NCBI GenBank assembly: GCA_014773175.1 | Contig: VXCM01002780.1 | Coordinates: 62,001-126,000, forward strand | DNA: 64,000 nucleotides | Source: Lucifuga dentata | Lineage: Eukaryota; Chordata; Actinopteri; Ophidiiformes; Bythitidae | Direction: 5' to 3' | Shown: piece after piece, positions 1 to 10,866 of the stretch | Position numbering within the stretch: the stretch's first letter is position 1 | Layout: each line of letters starts with the position of its first letter | Translations under genes and position numbers: made by a program | The notes under the pieces: model-generated | Database searches by the model: none | What the model was told of the DNA's origin: nothing | What the model saw: only the letters and a program-made list of their open reading frames with translations

Positions 1-9
1 TTCTTGTAA

Positions 10-35
10 AAAATAAATAAATAAATAAATAAATA
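10..35. repeat. (AAAT)n microsatellite
   Basis: Six to seven units of AAAT at the window's left edge. It could be the tail of a retroposon whose body lies outside the window; this cannot be judged from here. Confidence 0.9.
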
Positions 36-3000
36 TTGTTAGGAGCCAGTGCCTAAATTTTGAATGGCGAATTTTCATAAATGCTCCAGGTTTTCTAAAC
101 AGGAGCAGTTCATGTGTTACTATCCATGTAACTTTGTAACTCTGACAAAAATAAAGCCAGCTAAATATTTACTGTGATGGATAGCTCAGGCAAATTTCAA
201 ATCTCTACATGTTTTACACAGTGGGCGTGAGATTATTATTCCACATTGTATCACATCATCCCTCATGCTCCTCTTACCTCTCCATTACCTTATTTTGGTC
301 TCAGGCTGAATGAGTCTCTATTTGGCCCCATGTGAGGCTTCCAGTCCTCAGTTATTTGCCATAACACTGTTTTCTGAGGGAATTGCCAGAATGTTCTAAT
401 GACCGTGCCACAGAGAGCCAAACACCATGACCACAGCACTCTGAGCCTGCAGTGTGTTCACTATCATTTACTTGACTTCAGCTTTAACTTCTCAGACTCA
501 GACACAAATAAACCAAAATGCATAATACTGAACAACTCCAGGCTTTTGTCTGGGCTAACAATGTCCAAGCTTGGCTCTGACTTACTGTACATGTATAGAA
601 ATGCAGAACATAAAATCATAGGTGGGCTATGCCAATGACTCACAGTCTGTGATTGGCACAATGACAGACCTGATTATTTCCCAGCAGAGTACTTTTCTGC
701 ATGGAGAACACATTTACTGGAAGGAGTTTCCCAAAGCGCACACACCATTAGAGTTCACCGCTGCAAGTAGCCTATCAAGCCTATCAAGAAACACCCTCAC
801 ACTCTCAGAAACAAAATAAAATAATTCAGTAAATGACTTACTGCGTCATTACTCAGTTATGCCAGTAACTGGGATTTCTGTTCTGGACCAAACTTTAGCT
901 TGTGGGAATCTCACCAAGCCTGTAAAAAACAACAAGGCCTCATAAATGGCAGAAACACCTCGTTTTGTTATTTACAGAGTGTTAGGGACTCAATCAAAAT
1001 ATAGATCACTTGACAATAAATTGTTGAAGCATCTTCCGATTTAAGTTTATTTGTACTGGAAAAAAGGAAAATAATCTCCCTGTACTGAAAATAATCTCCC
1101 TGTACTGAAAATTAGGCTTTCAAAATGACTTGATGAAATGCAGATTTTTGTTGCTACACAACATCATTTTTACAGACAAATCACGTGTTCCCTATAATGT
1201 CACATTATAAGGGTCACATTTCTGAAATCACTGTACATTAATGAATAAGGTCAGAAACATGCAACTACCACCAATGTGTATAAAACAGTTTTGACATATT
1301 TTTAACAGAATAAAGATCCAAAAGAAGATGATGTCTGTAATAATGCTGTAGAATGAATCTGCATGATAAATCTTTTTCCACATTTGATTTCAAGGCAACA
1401 ATAGTAAAAGTCTGGCTTTATAGTGGAAAAATCAGAGGACTGTTAGGTCTTGGTGGAGGTATGCGATTCCCTGAGAATCCGTTAGTTTCTACATGTTATG
1501 AAAGATCATTAATTAAAAATGTAACAAGCTGCTATCAATAACTAAACCCTGACTTTGTATTTACGTGTCATACAAAATATAATTGAACTGTAATTGAAGT
1601 AACCCTAATTAATTTTACGAGCCTTAATAGTTAATGATAGCACTCCTCAAACATTAAGTATGAGATAATGATGGTGATTATATGTATGTGCACATGTGTA
1701 TGCCTGTGTGTTTTTGTGTGCAAGTGTGTTTGATGTTTCCCTCCATTGCTACCCTCTGATAATTACAAAGCGCATCCTCCCCTGAAGGTCTCCACCAGAT
1801 GACATCAGACCACAGGCCAGTTTCTGATTTAAAGGTGAGAAGATGAAAGCTCATCAGATGTTGGCACAGTATAGTGGAATTCAGTGGAAACAGTGACCAA
1901 ACAGAAAGGTCAAAGTTCATTCCACATACTATAGGTAAAGGAAGTAACATATCAGTGATTTCTAAACCTGCAGATTTAACATACTTTTCTTTGGATATTT
2001 ACGTTGATACCGTAATATCAGCTTGAACTGTAGTTGAACTAAGGATTCAAAAAGCTTTAGACAAAGCAGTTTCATAAGTGAAACATATATTTCATAAGTG
2101 GTTTCCTGAAAGCTGCAGGAACTAAATATAAATTCTGGTGTAGACAGTGTGATGATGATGTGTAAACCTTTGTGAAAGTGTGTGTTTGTTGTGGAGATGC
2201 TTTGGTTGTCTTACAGCCAAAGAGGAAGTCTAGAAGTGTTTTATGGTATGGCCAGAGGAGTCATCATACTGCCTAAACAACATTTTAGCAAACACGTCAA
2301 AATGTGTAAAAATATAAGTCTTTATAACTTTTTTTTGTTTGTTTTTTGTTTTTTTGCTTTTCCACACAAAATTAGCAGTTTATAAATGGCTCTTTGTTCC
2401 TGAAAAGGTAATTCTGGGAATCTCTTTTAAATCTTTGGTGATATTTTGGCCACAGCAATAGGAATGTGTCTAAATGATGGCATCTTAGTGCTGTTTACTT
2501 TTTGTTAAGCCCTTGTCTTCTCCAATCCCTCTTCCAGACATGAGACTTTAATTTTTCCTCCAACAGCTATACATCAAAGGACACATGCATCTTATTTTTC
2601 TAATTATCAAACTTATTAGCAAGAGCAGTGACTCAGATATCATGACATCATTATTTGGCAGAAATAATAGGGTCATAAATTCTCCTGCAGTAACACTTTA
2701 ACTCCTCTTCTCCCTGCTGTCCAACTGTTTTCATTGCAGGAAAGAGATGAAGACAAATCAACTTCCCAGCAAAATTTTCCCTAAAGTTCTCGGCTTCCCA
2801 AAAGTTAACGCGAGTGGTGAATAATTCCAGCTGAATACCGTAATTTCATACAAGCAGAACACAATTTCCTTGGGTTTCCTAATTCTTTCCATTTCCCTTC
2901 CCCGACTTGTACAATTTATCTCTCCTTACTAACATTTAAGAGGAAGAAACCATCAAAAAAGTATAAATAAATGAGTCTCCTCTGAAATGCACAGCTGCAG

Positions 3001-3357
3001 TTTATAGTGGTATGCCTCGAATATATTTGGGCACTTTATAGTGTGTTTCTGTGTGTGTGTACAAACATGTTACAGACTTCACTATTGACTTAAATAACTC
3101 TGACCCAGACGGTGAGTCCCTGAAGACAAAACCAATGAAAACAGCACCTCTCTTTTGTGGTTCTGTTTAACATGGTCCTCTTCCCTAAGCAAACGCTTAC
3201 TGCACATCACAGACTCACACATGCCCACTTGCTGCCTTTCCTCAGGCCCTCTGCTGTGGAAAATCTGTGAATGGTGACATCATCATTTTGAGACCACTGA
3301 GCAGCATTACAGAGTGGATATGTAATCCCGGCAATGAACAACATCACAACATCAGCT
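36..3357. other. Unannotated AT-rich DNA
   Basis: No gene or recognisable transposon. Open frames are short, lie on both strands and resemble no known family. Minor structure only: a perfect 20-bp tandem duplication at 1071-1110 (unit begins ATAATCTCCC), a TG-rich stretch around 1684-1730, and the phrase TTTCATAAGTG twice near 2070-2100. Confidence 0.6.
1071..1110. repeat. 20-bp tandem duplication, 2 copies
   Basis: Two identical adjacent copies of a 20-bp unit beginning ATAATCTCCC. Perfect identity suggests a recent local slippage or duplication event. Confidence 0.85.
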
Positions 3358-3358
3358 C

Positions 3359-3829
3359 TGGTGTAGCAGGCCAGATTAAGCCCCCGCCAAACTATACCCG
3401 GGTATAGTCTGGTCTAGGCCAAAATATATCCCATGTTTAAAATAGCCCAGGTTGGTTTATACCACAGGGTATATTTTGACCTAGACCAGACTATACCCCA
3501 CTAGTCCAGATTATATACCCTTGTGTTTTTCATAAGTTAGTCTGTGTTTCAATGTCCAGAGTTTCTTTCCATCATAATTTAAAAAATAACATGTCACTGC
3601 AACATAGACTTTATGAAATAAAACCAAAAACTTATGTATCCTTGAATATTGTGTGTCTGAGTGTGGGGGTATAATCTGGCCTTGGGGGGTATGAAATAGC
3701 CTAGCCCTAAATAACAGCCCGAGGTTTAAACTGGACTAGCCCAGAATATACCCGAGTTATAAAACAGGCTAGCCCACTTTAACCCCAGGGATAATCTGGG
3801 CAGGGGGTATATCTTGGGCTGTTACACCA
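3359..3829. mobile_element. Fold-back MITE-like element with nested inverted repeats
   Basis: The ends form an imperfect terminal inverted repeat: GGTGTAGCAGGCCAGATTAA on the left and, read on the other strand, GGTGTAACAGCCCAAGATAT on the right. Inside, the motif GGTATAGTCTGGTCTAGG (3401-3418) returns inverted near 3468-3499, and 3391-3408 is a perfect 18-bp palindrome, ACTATACCCGGGTATAGT. Variants of GGTATA and CCAGATTATACCC recur through the element. There is no open frame of note. Subterminal repeat modules like these are common in non-autonomous DNA transposons. I see no clear target duplication and cannot assign a superfamily. Confidence 0.7.
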
Positions 3830-4082
3830 GTATTACTGTCATTATTGTACCATAGCTGCTGAAGCCAAGGCTGCGGGCCACAATGATTATGACAAGGACA
3901 CACAAAAAGCATAGAAGAAGGATGCAACTGTCTGGGAAAACACCAAACAATAGTTTTATGGTTAAGGCATGAAGAAATTAAACATCACTGATACTGAACA
4001 TACATATTCTTGATAGGATAATCTTTGTGCATTTCTTCTTTCCTACCATCATTTATCTATCCAAATCCAATATCTTGGGAGA

Positions 4083-4120
4083 TGAGGAGGAGGAGGAGGA
4101 GGAGGAAGAGGAGGAGGAAG
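4083..4120. repeat. (GAG/GGA)n microsatellite
   Basis: Interrupted GAG/GGA triplet tract, purine-only on the plus strand. Confidence 0.9.
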
Positions 4121-4302
4121 GGGAAGGGGTTGGCTATTCCCTGATGTGTTTATCTGTGCTTTGGAAGATAAGAGGTTCTGCTAAATTCTTGCACTTCTTT
4201 TCTTTTGGCTCTTTCACCAAGGATTGGAAGCATATGGCCTTGTTGCATAACACATACAAAGCGAGCAAACGCTCAGGAAATGACTTCACATAATTATAAG
4301 AA

Positions 4303-4480
4303 ATGGTGAGGCAGCAAACTCCCTTTGTGGCAACAGGTTTGAATCCTGGCTACAGGCCTGCATAACCTTTGCTTCTTTGCACTAGTGTGAAAACAAATGT
4401 AGTCTTTGTCAGTTTTTCCCTTTCCCAGCATCAGCAGTGTACCACAAGGATGGGGGCTGCAGCACAACGAGTTGCTCACC
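4303..4480 (+). repeat. Possible degenerate tRNA-derived SINE
   Basis: GGTTTGAATCC (about 4336-4347) is close to a polymerase III B box (GGTTCRANTCC). The upstream GGTGAGGCAGCAAAC could be a decayed A box about 35 bp away. The following CATAACCTTTGCTTCTTTGC loosely recalls the body of a common fish SINE. Both boxes are imperfect and no A tail or target duplication is visible, so this is tentative. Confidence 0.3.
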
Positions 4481-5278
4481 CACATGACTCTATCAAATTA
4501 ACATCTCCAGAACATGATTCATGTCCACTTTAAAATACTGCATTAATCCTTCATTCCAAGCAAGTCTGCAAAAAACAGACCCTAAGATTGAACATTTTTC
4601 ATTCAAATTCGCACCAGGAAACGACATGGTTTGTAAAAAGTTAAAAACAATAGCTAGAACACTGCTCACAGAAGATCGTGTGCAACTTCACTATGGCTTG
4701 TGGAATAAAACCAAACGTTCTTCAGTTTCCTTTACATGCAGATTTTCCTGAGTGCATCAGCACAAAAGACCATTGGAGACCAAGGTGGTTTCACTGCTAA
4801 CAGAGACCCATTTACAATCTAGGGTTGCCAAACATTTTAGACCAAGGTTAATGACACTTTACATTTAGTTTCTGTTGTGTTGAGTATGGGATGGAAACAG
4901 CAAGGCAATGAAAAGACCAGAACACGTTCAACAAATGAAGTATCAAATATCAGGATTACATTCTCAACACCAAAGGAGTTAATACAGACCTTTCTCAAGA
5001 GCGTACTCTCATCAAATCTACACATTGCATTGAGATTACCATGACCAGTGTATTCATAACTCCAATCTTTACCCAAAACTTAACCAAACCCCAGTGACAA
5101 CAAAAAGAAAAGTTGCATAGTTGCAATATGATGAAACAATCTAGAAGAGGAATTGTCTAAACAATTACACATGCCACCACCAGCCGACTAGGATGAAATC
5201 CAGACCTGGTCTCAAAGAACTTCACACAGACAGATGACTGAGTGTAATTTTTAATTAAGTCAGGCCAGTGTGGTCTCT

Positions 5279-5280
<2 letters not shown>

Positions 5281-5320
<40 letters not shown>
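5281..5320. repeat. (GT)20 microsatellite
   Basis: Uninterrupted GT dinucleotide repeat of 40 bp. Confidence 0.98.
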
Positions 5321-5321
<1 letters not shown>

Positions 5322-5484
5322 CGCTATCAGAAGGCTCTCCTCGGGAGGACAGAGGCAGGACAGTACCAGACGATATGTGAGTCTGAGCTGATAGATGGAG
5401 GTCAGAACGGGTCACTTTGTCTTATAAGGACACGACAACAGAGATCAAGAGTGTCTCTACACACCTCTAATGGGGCAAGGGGCT

Positions 5485-5508
5485 GGGGGGGGGGGGNGGG
5501 GGGGGGGA
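5485..5508. repeat. Poly-G run with single N
   Basis: A G homopolymer interrupted by one N at 5497, followed at once by a T-rich tract. The N is probably an assembly join inside a homopolymer, so the true length is unknown. Confidence 0.85.
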
Positions 5509-6117
5509 GTTTTTTGTTTTTGTTTTTTTTAACCCAGTTTTATTCTGACTTTGTGGAGTAATCCAGATCAGAAGCTGCCACGACTTATTTGTGTAGAGAA
5601 AGGCAGAACGTGAATGAATGGAAGGCAAATTTAGCACCTATAGACAAAAACTTTGCAGATTGTGTAACAGTTGAGGTTTTTGTTTTTTTTTTTTACCTTT
5701 CCTTATCAGCCAGTGTAAACATATCAAAGAATAAAGAAAAGAAAGACACAATACCATACTCTCTCCTTCCTTTTCATACTGTTCCTCGTTTATTTTTCTG
5801 CTTTAAACAAATAAAATATGTTGCAACAGCGAAGTCACCCTCTTTTCCATTCACCCATATAAGGAGCATTTGCAGTCATACCACACGTACTGGTGAATTT
5901 TCCTGAGGTGAACTGCGGTTGGACTTGGCATTTTAGGCCGGCATGCTAAAGTCTAAGATACAGCATGACTACTTTTCTGTCCATGTATTCAGCTTGTTCT
6001 GGTTTGGTTTTGTTGGATAAAGCTGTCTAGGCAGATGATTAGTGATTGTTCAAACTATGATCTAAGACCTCTGTCTGGGTTTGTGTTTGATTCAGAGCTA
6101 AATGCAAATACACTTCA
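5509..6117. other. Unannotated DNA
   Basis: Nothing recognised apart from T-rich patches. Confidence 0.5.
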
Positions 6118-6125
6118 CATTCCAC
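6118..6125. repeat. hAT target-site duplication, left
   Basis: CATTCCAC, identical to 7342-7349, immediately outside the CAGTGG terminus. Confidence 0.85.
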
Positions 6126-7341
6126 CAGTGGCGGGCCGTACATTTTACACCTAGGCCTTCAATGCGATCCTCCCACAATTAAACCACCTTCTAATAACCT
6201 CAGCATGACACTAGGGCTATATGCTGCTGTTATTCGACGTAACCACCCCATATTCACAGTGACAGTAACCTTTATCGAGTGGAATAAAGTGATTTAACAC
6301 CAGGATCAACACCTATGTCAGTTACAACACACTAAATGCAGATGTATGTAGCATTCAGGCTATATCTGTAGTATTATTACGCATTATGACAGGATGCTGC
6401 ATCATATACAAACGTGGCATAGCCTAAATCAGTTTAATTACCAAAGAAACAAGAACAAACTCACAACAACCATCATATTTGCTCATACGACCAGCGAGCA
6501 AGCAAAAATGCCGTAAAACATAAATAACACAAACTGTATCAACAGGCTTCTCCACAGATTCCAGCCACATAAAAATCCATCAAACTTACCAAAGCTGCTC
6601 GTCATCTGAAGATAAAGTCCATCCTCCTTTACATTATCGGTGCATTTCAGTTCCAAAATGTGAAAAAAGAGTGGTCAGTCAATCCATTTCTTCTCCTCCT
6701 TCAGCCATTGTGCGTTAAAAAAAAACAACAACAGGACTAAGTAAAAATCTAAACAAAAACTCTAAAGCACTATATCTAAAAATCTAAACGTCAAGAAAGA
6801 AAGTTTAAATAAACATTAATGCTCCGTTACGTGCTAGCTAGGTTTACTTGAGTTAGCTAAGCTAACAGGCTCTCTTCTTCTACTAATGAATTTCTGGCAG
6901 GCTGTTTAGCTGTGCAGCATAATGCTGTACTCTGATGACGTAGGCCAAGGCCAGCTAGAAGGCCCTGAGTGTAAAGAATACGCCCAACACGGCAAACTCA
7001 AAATCTGATTGGTTAAAATATATGACAATCAACAACATCGTTCCATTTGCTTGAATAGCAGAGGAGATTCACTGAGATTCTGAAGGCCTCAGGCTAGATT
7101 TTTTTACCCNTTTTTCACCCGGAGACAGCACAGGTGGAAAATCTGATTGGATAAAAGCTCTAATTTATATGAGCTGAGTAGCGATGAAATGACGGTAATA
7201 ACAAAACTGATGGGAATGAACTTTGTAAAATACATATAGCATTAATAAAATATATATTAAATTATAAAAACATAATTTGATGATTCTGACAATCTCTAGG
7301 CCAGCAGAGAAGGCCTTGCTGGCCCTGACCTCACACCACTG
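6126..7341. mobile_element. Non-autonomous hAT transposon with intact 8-bp target duplication
   Basis: The element begins CAGTGGCGGGCC and ends CACACCACTG (CAGTGGTGTG on the other strand), giving a short CAGTGGYG terminal inverted repeat. It is flanked on both sides by the same 8 bases, CATTCCAC, at 6118-6125 and 7342-7349. A CAGTGG-type end plus an 8-bp duplication is the hallmark of hAT transposition. Near the right end a subterminal hairpin pairs GGCCAGCA with TGCTGGCC. A 15-bp palindrome, GTTAGCTAAGCTAAC, sits near 6852. No transposase similarity is readable in the 1216 bp, so it must have been mobilised in trans. The perfect duplication suggests it is younger than most repeats here. One N lies inside at 7110. 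Confidence 0.88.
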
Positions 7342-7349
7342 CATTCCAC
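7342..7349. repeat. hAT target-site duplication, right
   Basis: CATTCCAC, identical to 6118-6125, immediately outside the CCACTG terminus. Confidence 0.85.
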
Positions 7350-7377
7350 ATATCTCAACAAGGCATACCTCCTCTTA

Positions 7378-8285
7378 GGCTACGTTCACATTGCTCGCTG
7401 AAGTGACACAGATCTGATTTTTTTTTCTTTTTTCTTTTTCTGTTTTTTCTGTGTTTTTTTTTTTTTTTTTTTTTTCTTTTTTGCCTCCATGTGGCTCAGA
7501 TCTGATTTTTTCACAGCAGTGTGAACAAACCAGATCTGATTTTTTTCATATCAGATCTGTGGTCCTAGACCCGATCCATATCCAATCTCTGGCTATGCGA
7601 CCGCTGCCTGACCGCTCAGATCGGAATTCATGTGGGGTTTTTTTGACATCTCACTTCTGTGCGCATGTGCATACCACACGTCTTCCTCATTCAGTGTCAG
7701 CGCCTCATAGCAGTCTGGTAAAAATAAATATGGAGAAGAGCAACAACAGGGACGGGGGCCAGTGGAGAGATGAAGAAGTTTTAAATTTGTTAGATATATA
7801 AGGAGACATCTGAAAGTTTTCAGTGAACTGTTGCTTTGTGAACTTCTGAACATGGTGGTCCCACCAAAGCTGGCTCCACCCTAGTACCCACACCTCTCTT
7901 TGCATGACATGCAGCAACAGCTGCTAACAGAGCAGCTGCTATGACTTTCGTTTTTTGTTGCCTTCTCGCTTTCATTCTCATCCTTATTATCTGCATTGTC
8001 TTCCGACCTCTGCAACAAATAATCCTGGCCATGTAGCTTGCACAGCGATGTCACCCATGTCTGTACTGTTGCACAAAAATGACGGTTATGGTTATTATTC
8101 TTGTACGCATGTGGCTCATATTTTAGTTACATCTGCACACGTGGCAGTTTAGGACCTCAATGGTGTTCACACTGGTGTCGGATACAGGTCACTTACCAAC
8201 ATGAATGTGATCAATCAACACAAAAAGATCATATCTGATTAAAAAATTGGAATTGAGCATTAAGGCCTGTAATGTGAACGTAACC
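7378..8285 (+). mobile_element. Decayed PIF/Harbinger-like transposon with TTA duplications
   Basis: Terminal inverted repeats are GGCTACGTTCACATT at the left and GGTTACGTTCACATT (read on the other strand) at the right, 14 of 15 bases identical. Each end is bordered by TTA (7375-7377 and 8286-8288), the 3-bp target duplication expected of PIF/Harbinger. Subterminal copies of AGATCTGATTTTTT occur near 7409, 7499 and 7531, and an ATATCTGATT variant lies near 8231. A start codon at 7730 opens a peptide like the MYB/SANT-type accessory protein of Harbinger elements (listed separately). No DDE transposase is readable in the remaining sequence, so the element looks internally deleted and dead. It starts 36 bp after the hAT element ends. 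Confidence 0.78.
7730..7801 (+). pseudogene. N-terminal remnant of Harbinger MYB/SANT-like protein
   Basis: From the ATG at 7730 the frame reads a short charged leader, then GGQWRDEEVLNLLDI, then a stop at 7799-7801. The W-x-x-E-E-x-x-x-L-L-x-I pattern is the first helix of the trihelix/SANT-like DNA-binding domain that Harbinger transposons encode next to their transposase. Known relatives usually have a tryptophan right after this isoleucine. Here that position is a stop codon, followed by GDI and no further recognisable domain. In the family this protein helps bring the transposase into the nucleus and onto the terminal repeats. Here it is clearly non-functional. The identification rests on about 15 residues and position inside an element with Harbinger-type ends. 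Confidence 0.6.
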
Positions 8286-8288
8286 TTA

Positions 8289-9236
8289 CAGTAGCAGGCA
8301 CCATGCATTTCTAATACTCAGAAAACAGAGCAGGTACCACCCTCCTGCCCTGCTCATCTGTCTGAAATGGGAAAATGAGAGTGGAGAAGTGTTTATTTCT
8401 TGGCTGAACAGATGTGTTGATAGAGTAAAAACATGCATGTTAAGGCACTCTGACTACTCGATCACACAGTGAGGGAGTAAACTAAACTGATAAAACACAG
8501 CTGCCAGGCTGATAGCATTACACTCAAAAGGCCCAAATGGTGCATGTTAACTTAGCTCGGTCACATTTAATGGGCGGTGAAGAAAGGTGAAATACAGTTG
8601 GGACAGAAAAAACTATGTGAAAGCAGATGTGGGTTTGTGGGTGAGTGGATTATAACCCCGAAGAGATCCTCCTCCAGTTGTGTCGAGCATACCTCAGGAC
8701 CATAAACACACCCTAATGCACAGAGATGGACAAGAAGAAACAGATACACATGCTAATGCTGACACTATTAGCTGGATCTGTGTGAGCACACACTCATCTC
8801 TAAAAAGCCTCTCTTCTGACATCCTCTGGATCCCTTCCACTGAGGCTGAGCAGAGCGCCTTGAACTTGGCTGTGGCTCTCTGGGAGAGATCCATCTTCTC
8901 CAACCGCACCAAACGGCACCTGCATTTCTTAAAGCCCTCGTCTTGTTTACAGCCTGCCCTTCCAACTCATCTGCTTGGAAGTGGTTTGCCACGTGAGGAA
9001 GGCAAACTAAGCAACAGAACACATTGAACATGTGACCTAAGGAGCAGTCAGAAATAATCTGGCTCTCTTGGGGGTCTAAGTGTGCTAAGGAGAAAAGTTG
9101 GAAGACTAGGACAGAGGAGAGATGGGAACGTTAAGCTGTCTGGTTCGATTTGAGAATCTACGTTTTGTATTCTTTATTTGGAGTGAATCTCCAGTCCAAC
9201 CTCAGATGCTCAGCCTCCACACCTGGAGTTAAGTTC
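8289..9236. other. Unannotated DNA including a GC-richer block open in several frames
   Basis: No gene assigned. The segment 8680-9030 is less AT-rich than its surroundings and stays open in one plus and two minus frames (see findings). No splice-site-bounded exon or family match was recognised. Confidence 0.5.
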
Positions 9237-9640
9237 TTTACTTAAGTAAGTCCTGCATTCAGAATTTTCCATTAGGTGAAAGAAATCAACAAGTAGCTGT
9301 ATTCAAGTATCAAGAGTACCCGTACTGAATTTCAGTTGTTCTGTCAGGTGAAGGACTGAAAGAGAAACACAAAGGTAAAAAGGAAAAAAGAAAGAAGGAA
9401 GAAATGAAGAGTAAAAGGGGGAAGAAAAAAGGAAAGAAAATTAGTTATATTTTATTATCATATCTCATGTTTTAAATATAAAATCTGATTCTGCAAAGTA
9501 AAGGCATAAATATAAAGCAAAAAGTACAGTAATTCTCCCTGAAAGTCTCACAAAAATGGTAGTAACTAGTACAAGCATAAAAGTATAAGACTTGAAATTT
9601 GAACGTAAGTCGAGTACTTGAGTAAATGTAATCTCTGCTG
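9237..9640 (+). mobile_element. Degenerate R3 repeat (CAGTGGTGGAAGAAG family)
   Basis: It contains TTACTTAAGTAAGTCCTGCA near the left and GAGTACTTGAGTAAATGTA near the right, phrases diagnostic of a very common fish repeat whose ends read CAGTGGTGGAAGAAG and CCACCACTG. The middle includes AAAGTACAGTAATTCTCCCT and CATAAAAGTATAAGACTTGA, also typical. The terminal repeats are lost and a purine-rich expansion (9358-9440) has grown inside. The CAGTGGTGG ends of complete members suggest hAT ancestry, but this copy shows none. Confidence 0.6.
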
Positions 9641-10831
9641 CTGAACAGGATTTGAAATGGAGTCTGACATGGAGAAGATCTCATTATAGAGTGAGATTAC
9701 AGCCCTCTGTCACAACAGTAGCGCTCAAAGCTTCCACAGTACTTTCACGCATTCATTCAAGGTAGACAAAGTATATTTAGATTAATCTTATGTTTTTTAG
9801 AGAGAGTAAGCATAAAAAGCTGCTTCAGGCTTGTGTGCTGCTCTGAGGTGTACTGAGGGGAAGTCTGCAATCACAGCTCCAAAGCGATAACATTGTGTTC
9901 CTTACTGTACTGCAGTTCACACACGGACACACACACCCAACATTCAAGTCTATAATCTCCATGAGACATCTCCTGACATTTCCAACAGGACAGGCAACAT
10001 CTGAAAATGCCTTCAAGGTTTCAGCTGCTACAATAGAAATACTTTGATTCAGCTCTTCAAACACATGAAGTACAAATATTTGAGCTCATGCAAACAGCTT
10101 TCTATTTTGGACTTCCAGGCCTTCATAGATTTTAGATAGTAAACATTTTCATCCTACCTGAACTGAAATCCATCATTTTAACTTCTACTGTAAGGCTCAA
10201 GGTGATAGTTTTAACAGCAGAATATGAGAAACTTGGGTCATTTCTCAGATTCTTTGCTCATATCTATATTTAAAATTCCAGGTTCAGTTTCTTTTTATAA
10301 GCATCTCTACAATCCTTCTCAAAAATGGACAGTACTTTCATAAAGCTGACTAAAGAACAGTTGGAATTTTGTGCAATAAAGGATGTTTCTTTCACATTGA
10401 TATCAGCATGCAGGTCAACAATAGCACGTGTATCTTTGAATTTAATTTTGCAGTGTTGTCCATCATGATCTCATTTCTCAAACTTTTTTTCATTAAAAAC
10501 AAAATTTACCGTAAGAACTATATGGGGGCCCACTTTTTCCCAAATGGCCTAAAGGAACGTTTCATGTCATGGCCTTACACATTTTTCAGGAAACACTCAA
10601 AGAAAAAAAATGGTCAATTTTGATCGGGAACAAGAATGATGTAACCTAAAAACCCTCAAGGTCCATGAAATGGCAGGAGGCCAACTCTGTCATAACACCC
10701 TGTCTAGTTAGTATATATTGGACAGAGGGGAGAAAGAACATATGCTACATGTTCTCTGGTGTCATTTGAGTTACTGCGATACAAGCTGTATCTCTGGCTG
10801 AGATCCTGTAAATCCATTATGGAGAACTTTT
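9641..10831. other. Unannotated DNA
   Basis: No gene or clear repeat seen. Open frames here are short and without similarity. Confidence 0.5.
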
Positions 10832-10865
10832 TTTTTTTTTTTTTTCNTTTTTTTTTTTTTTTTTT
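10828..10865. repeat. Poly-T tract with single N
   Basis: About 38 T with one C and an N at 10847; probably a contig join inside a homopolymer. Confidence 0.9.
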
Positions 10866-10866
10866 C

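Larger units (their letters stand above)
3830..5280. other. Unannotated DNA with a purine microsatellite and a possible SINE remnant
   Basis: No gene seen. It contains the (GAG)n tract and a possible tRNA-derived remnant, both listed separately. The 88-residue open frame at 4027-4293 owes its glutamate run to the microsatellite. Confidence 0.5.

Noticed and set aside
1684..1730. TG-rich stretch as a microsatellite
   Set aside because: Too irregular to be called a tandem repeat.
4027..4293. Frame with a long glutamate run
   Set aside because: The glutamates come from the (GAG)n microsatellite.
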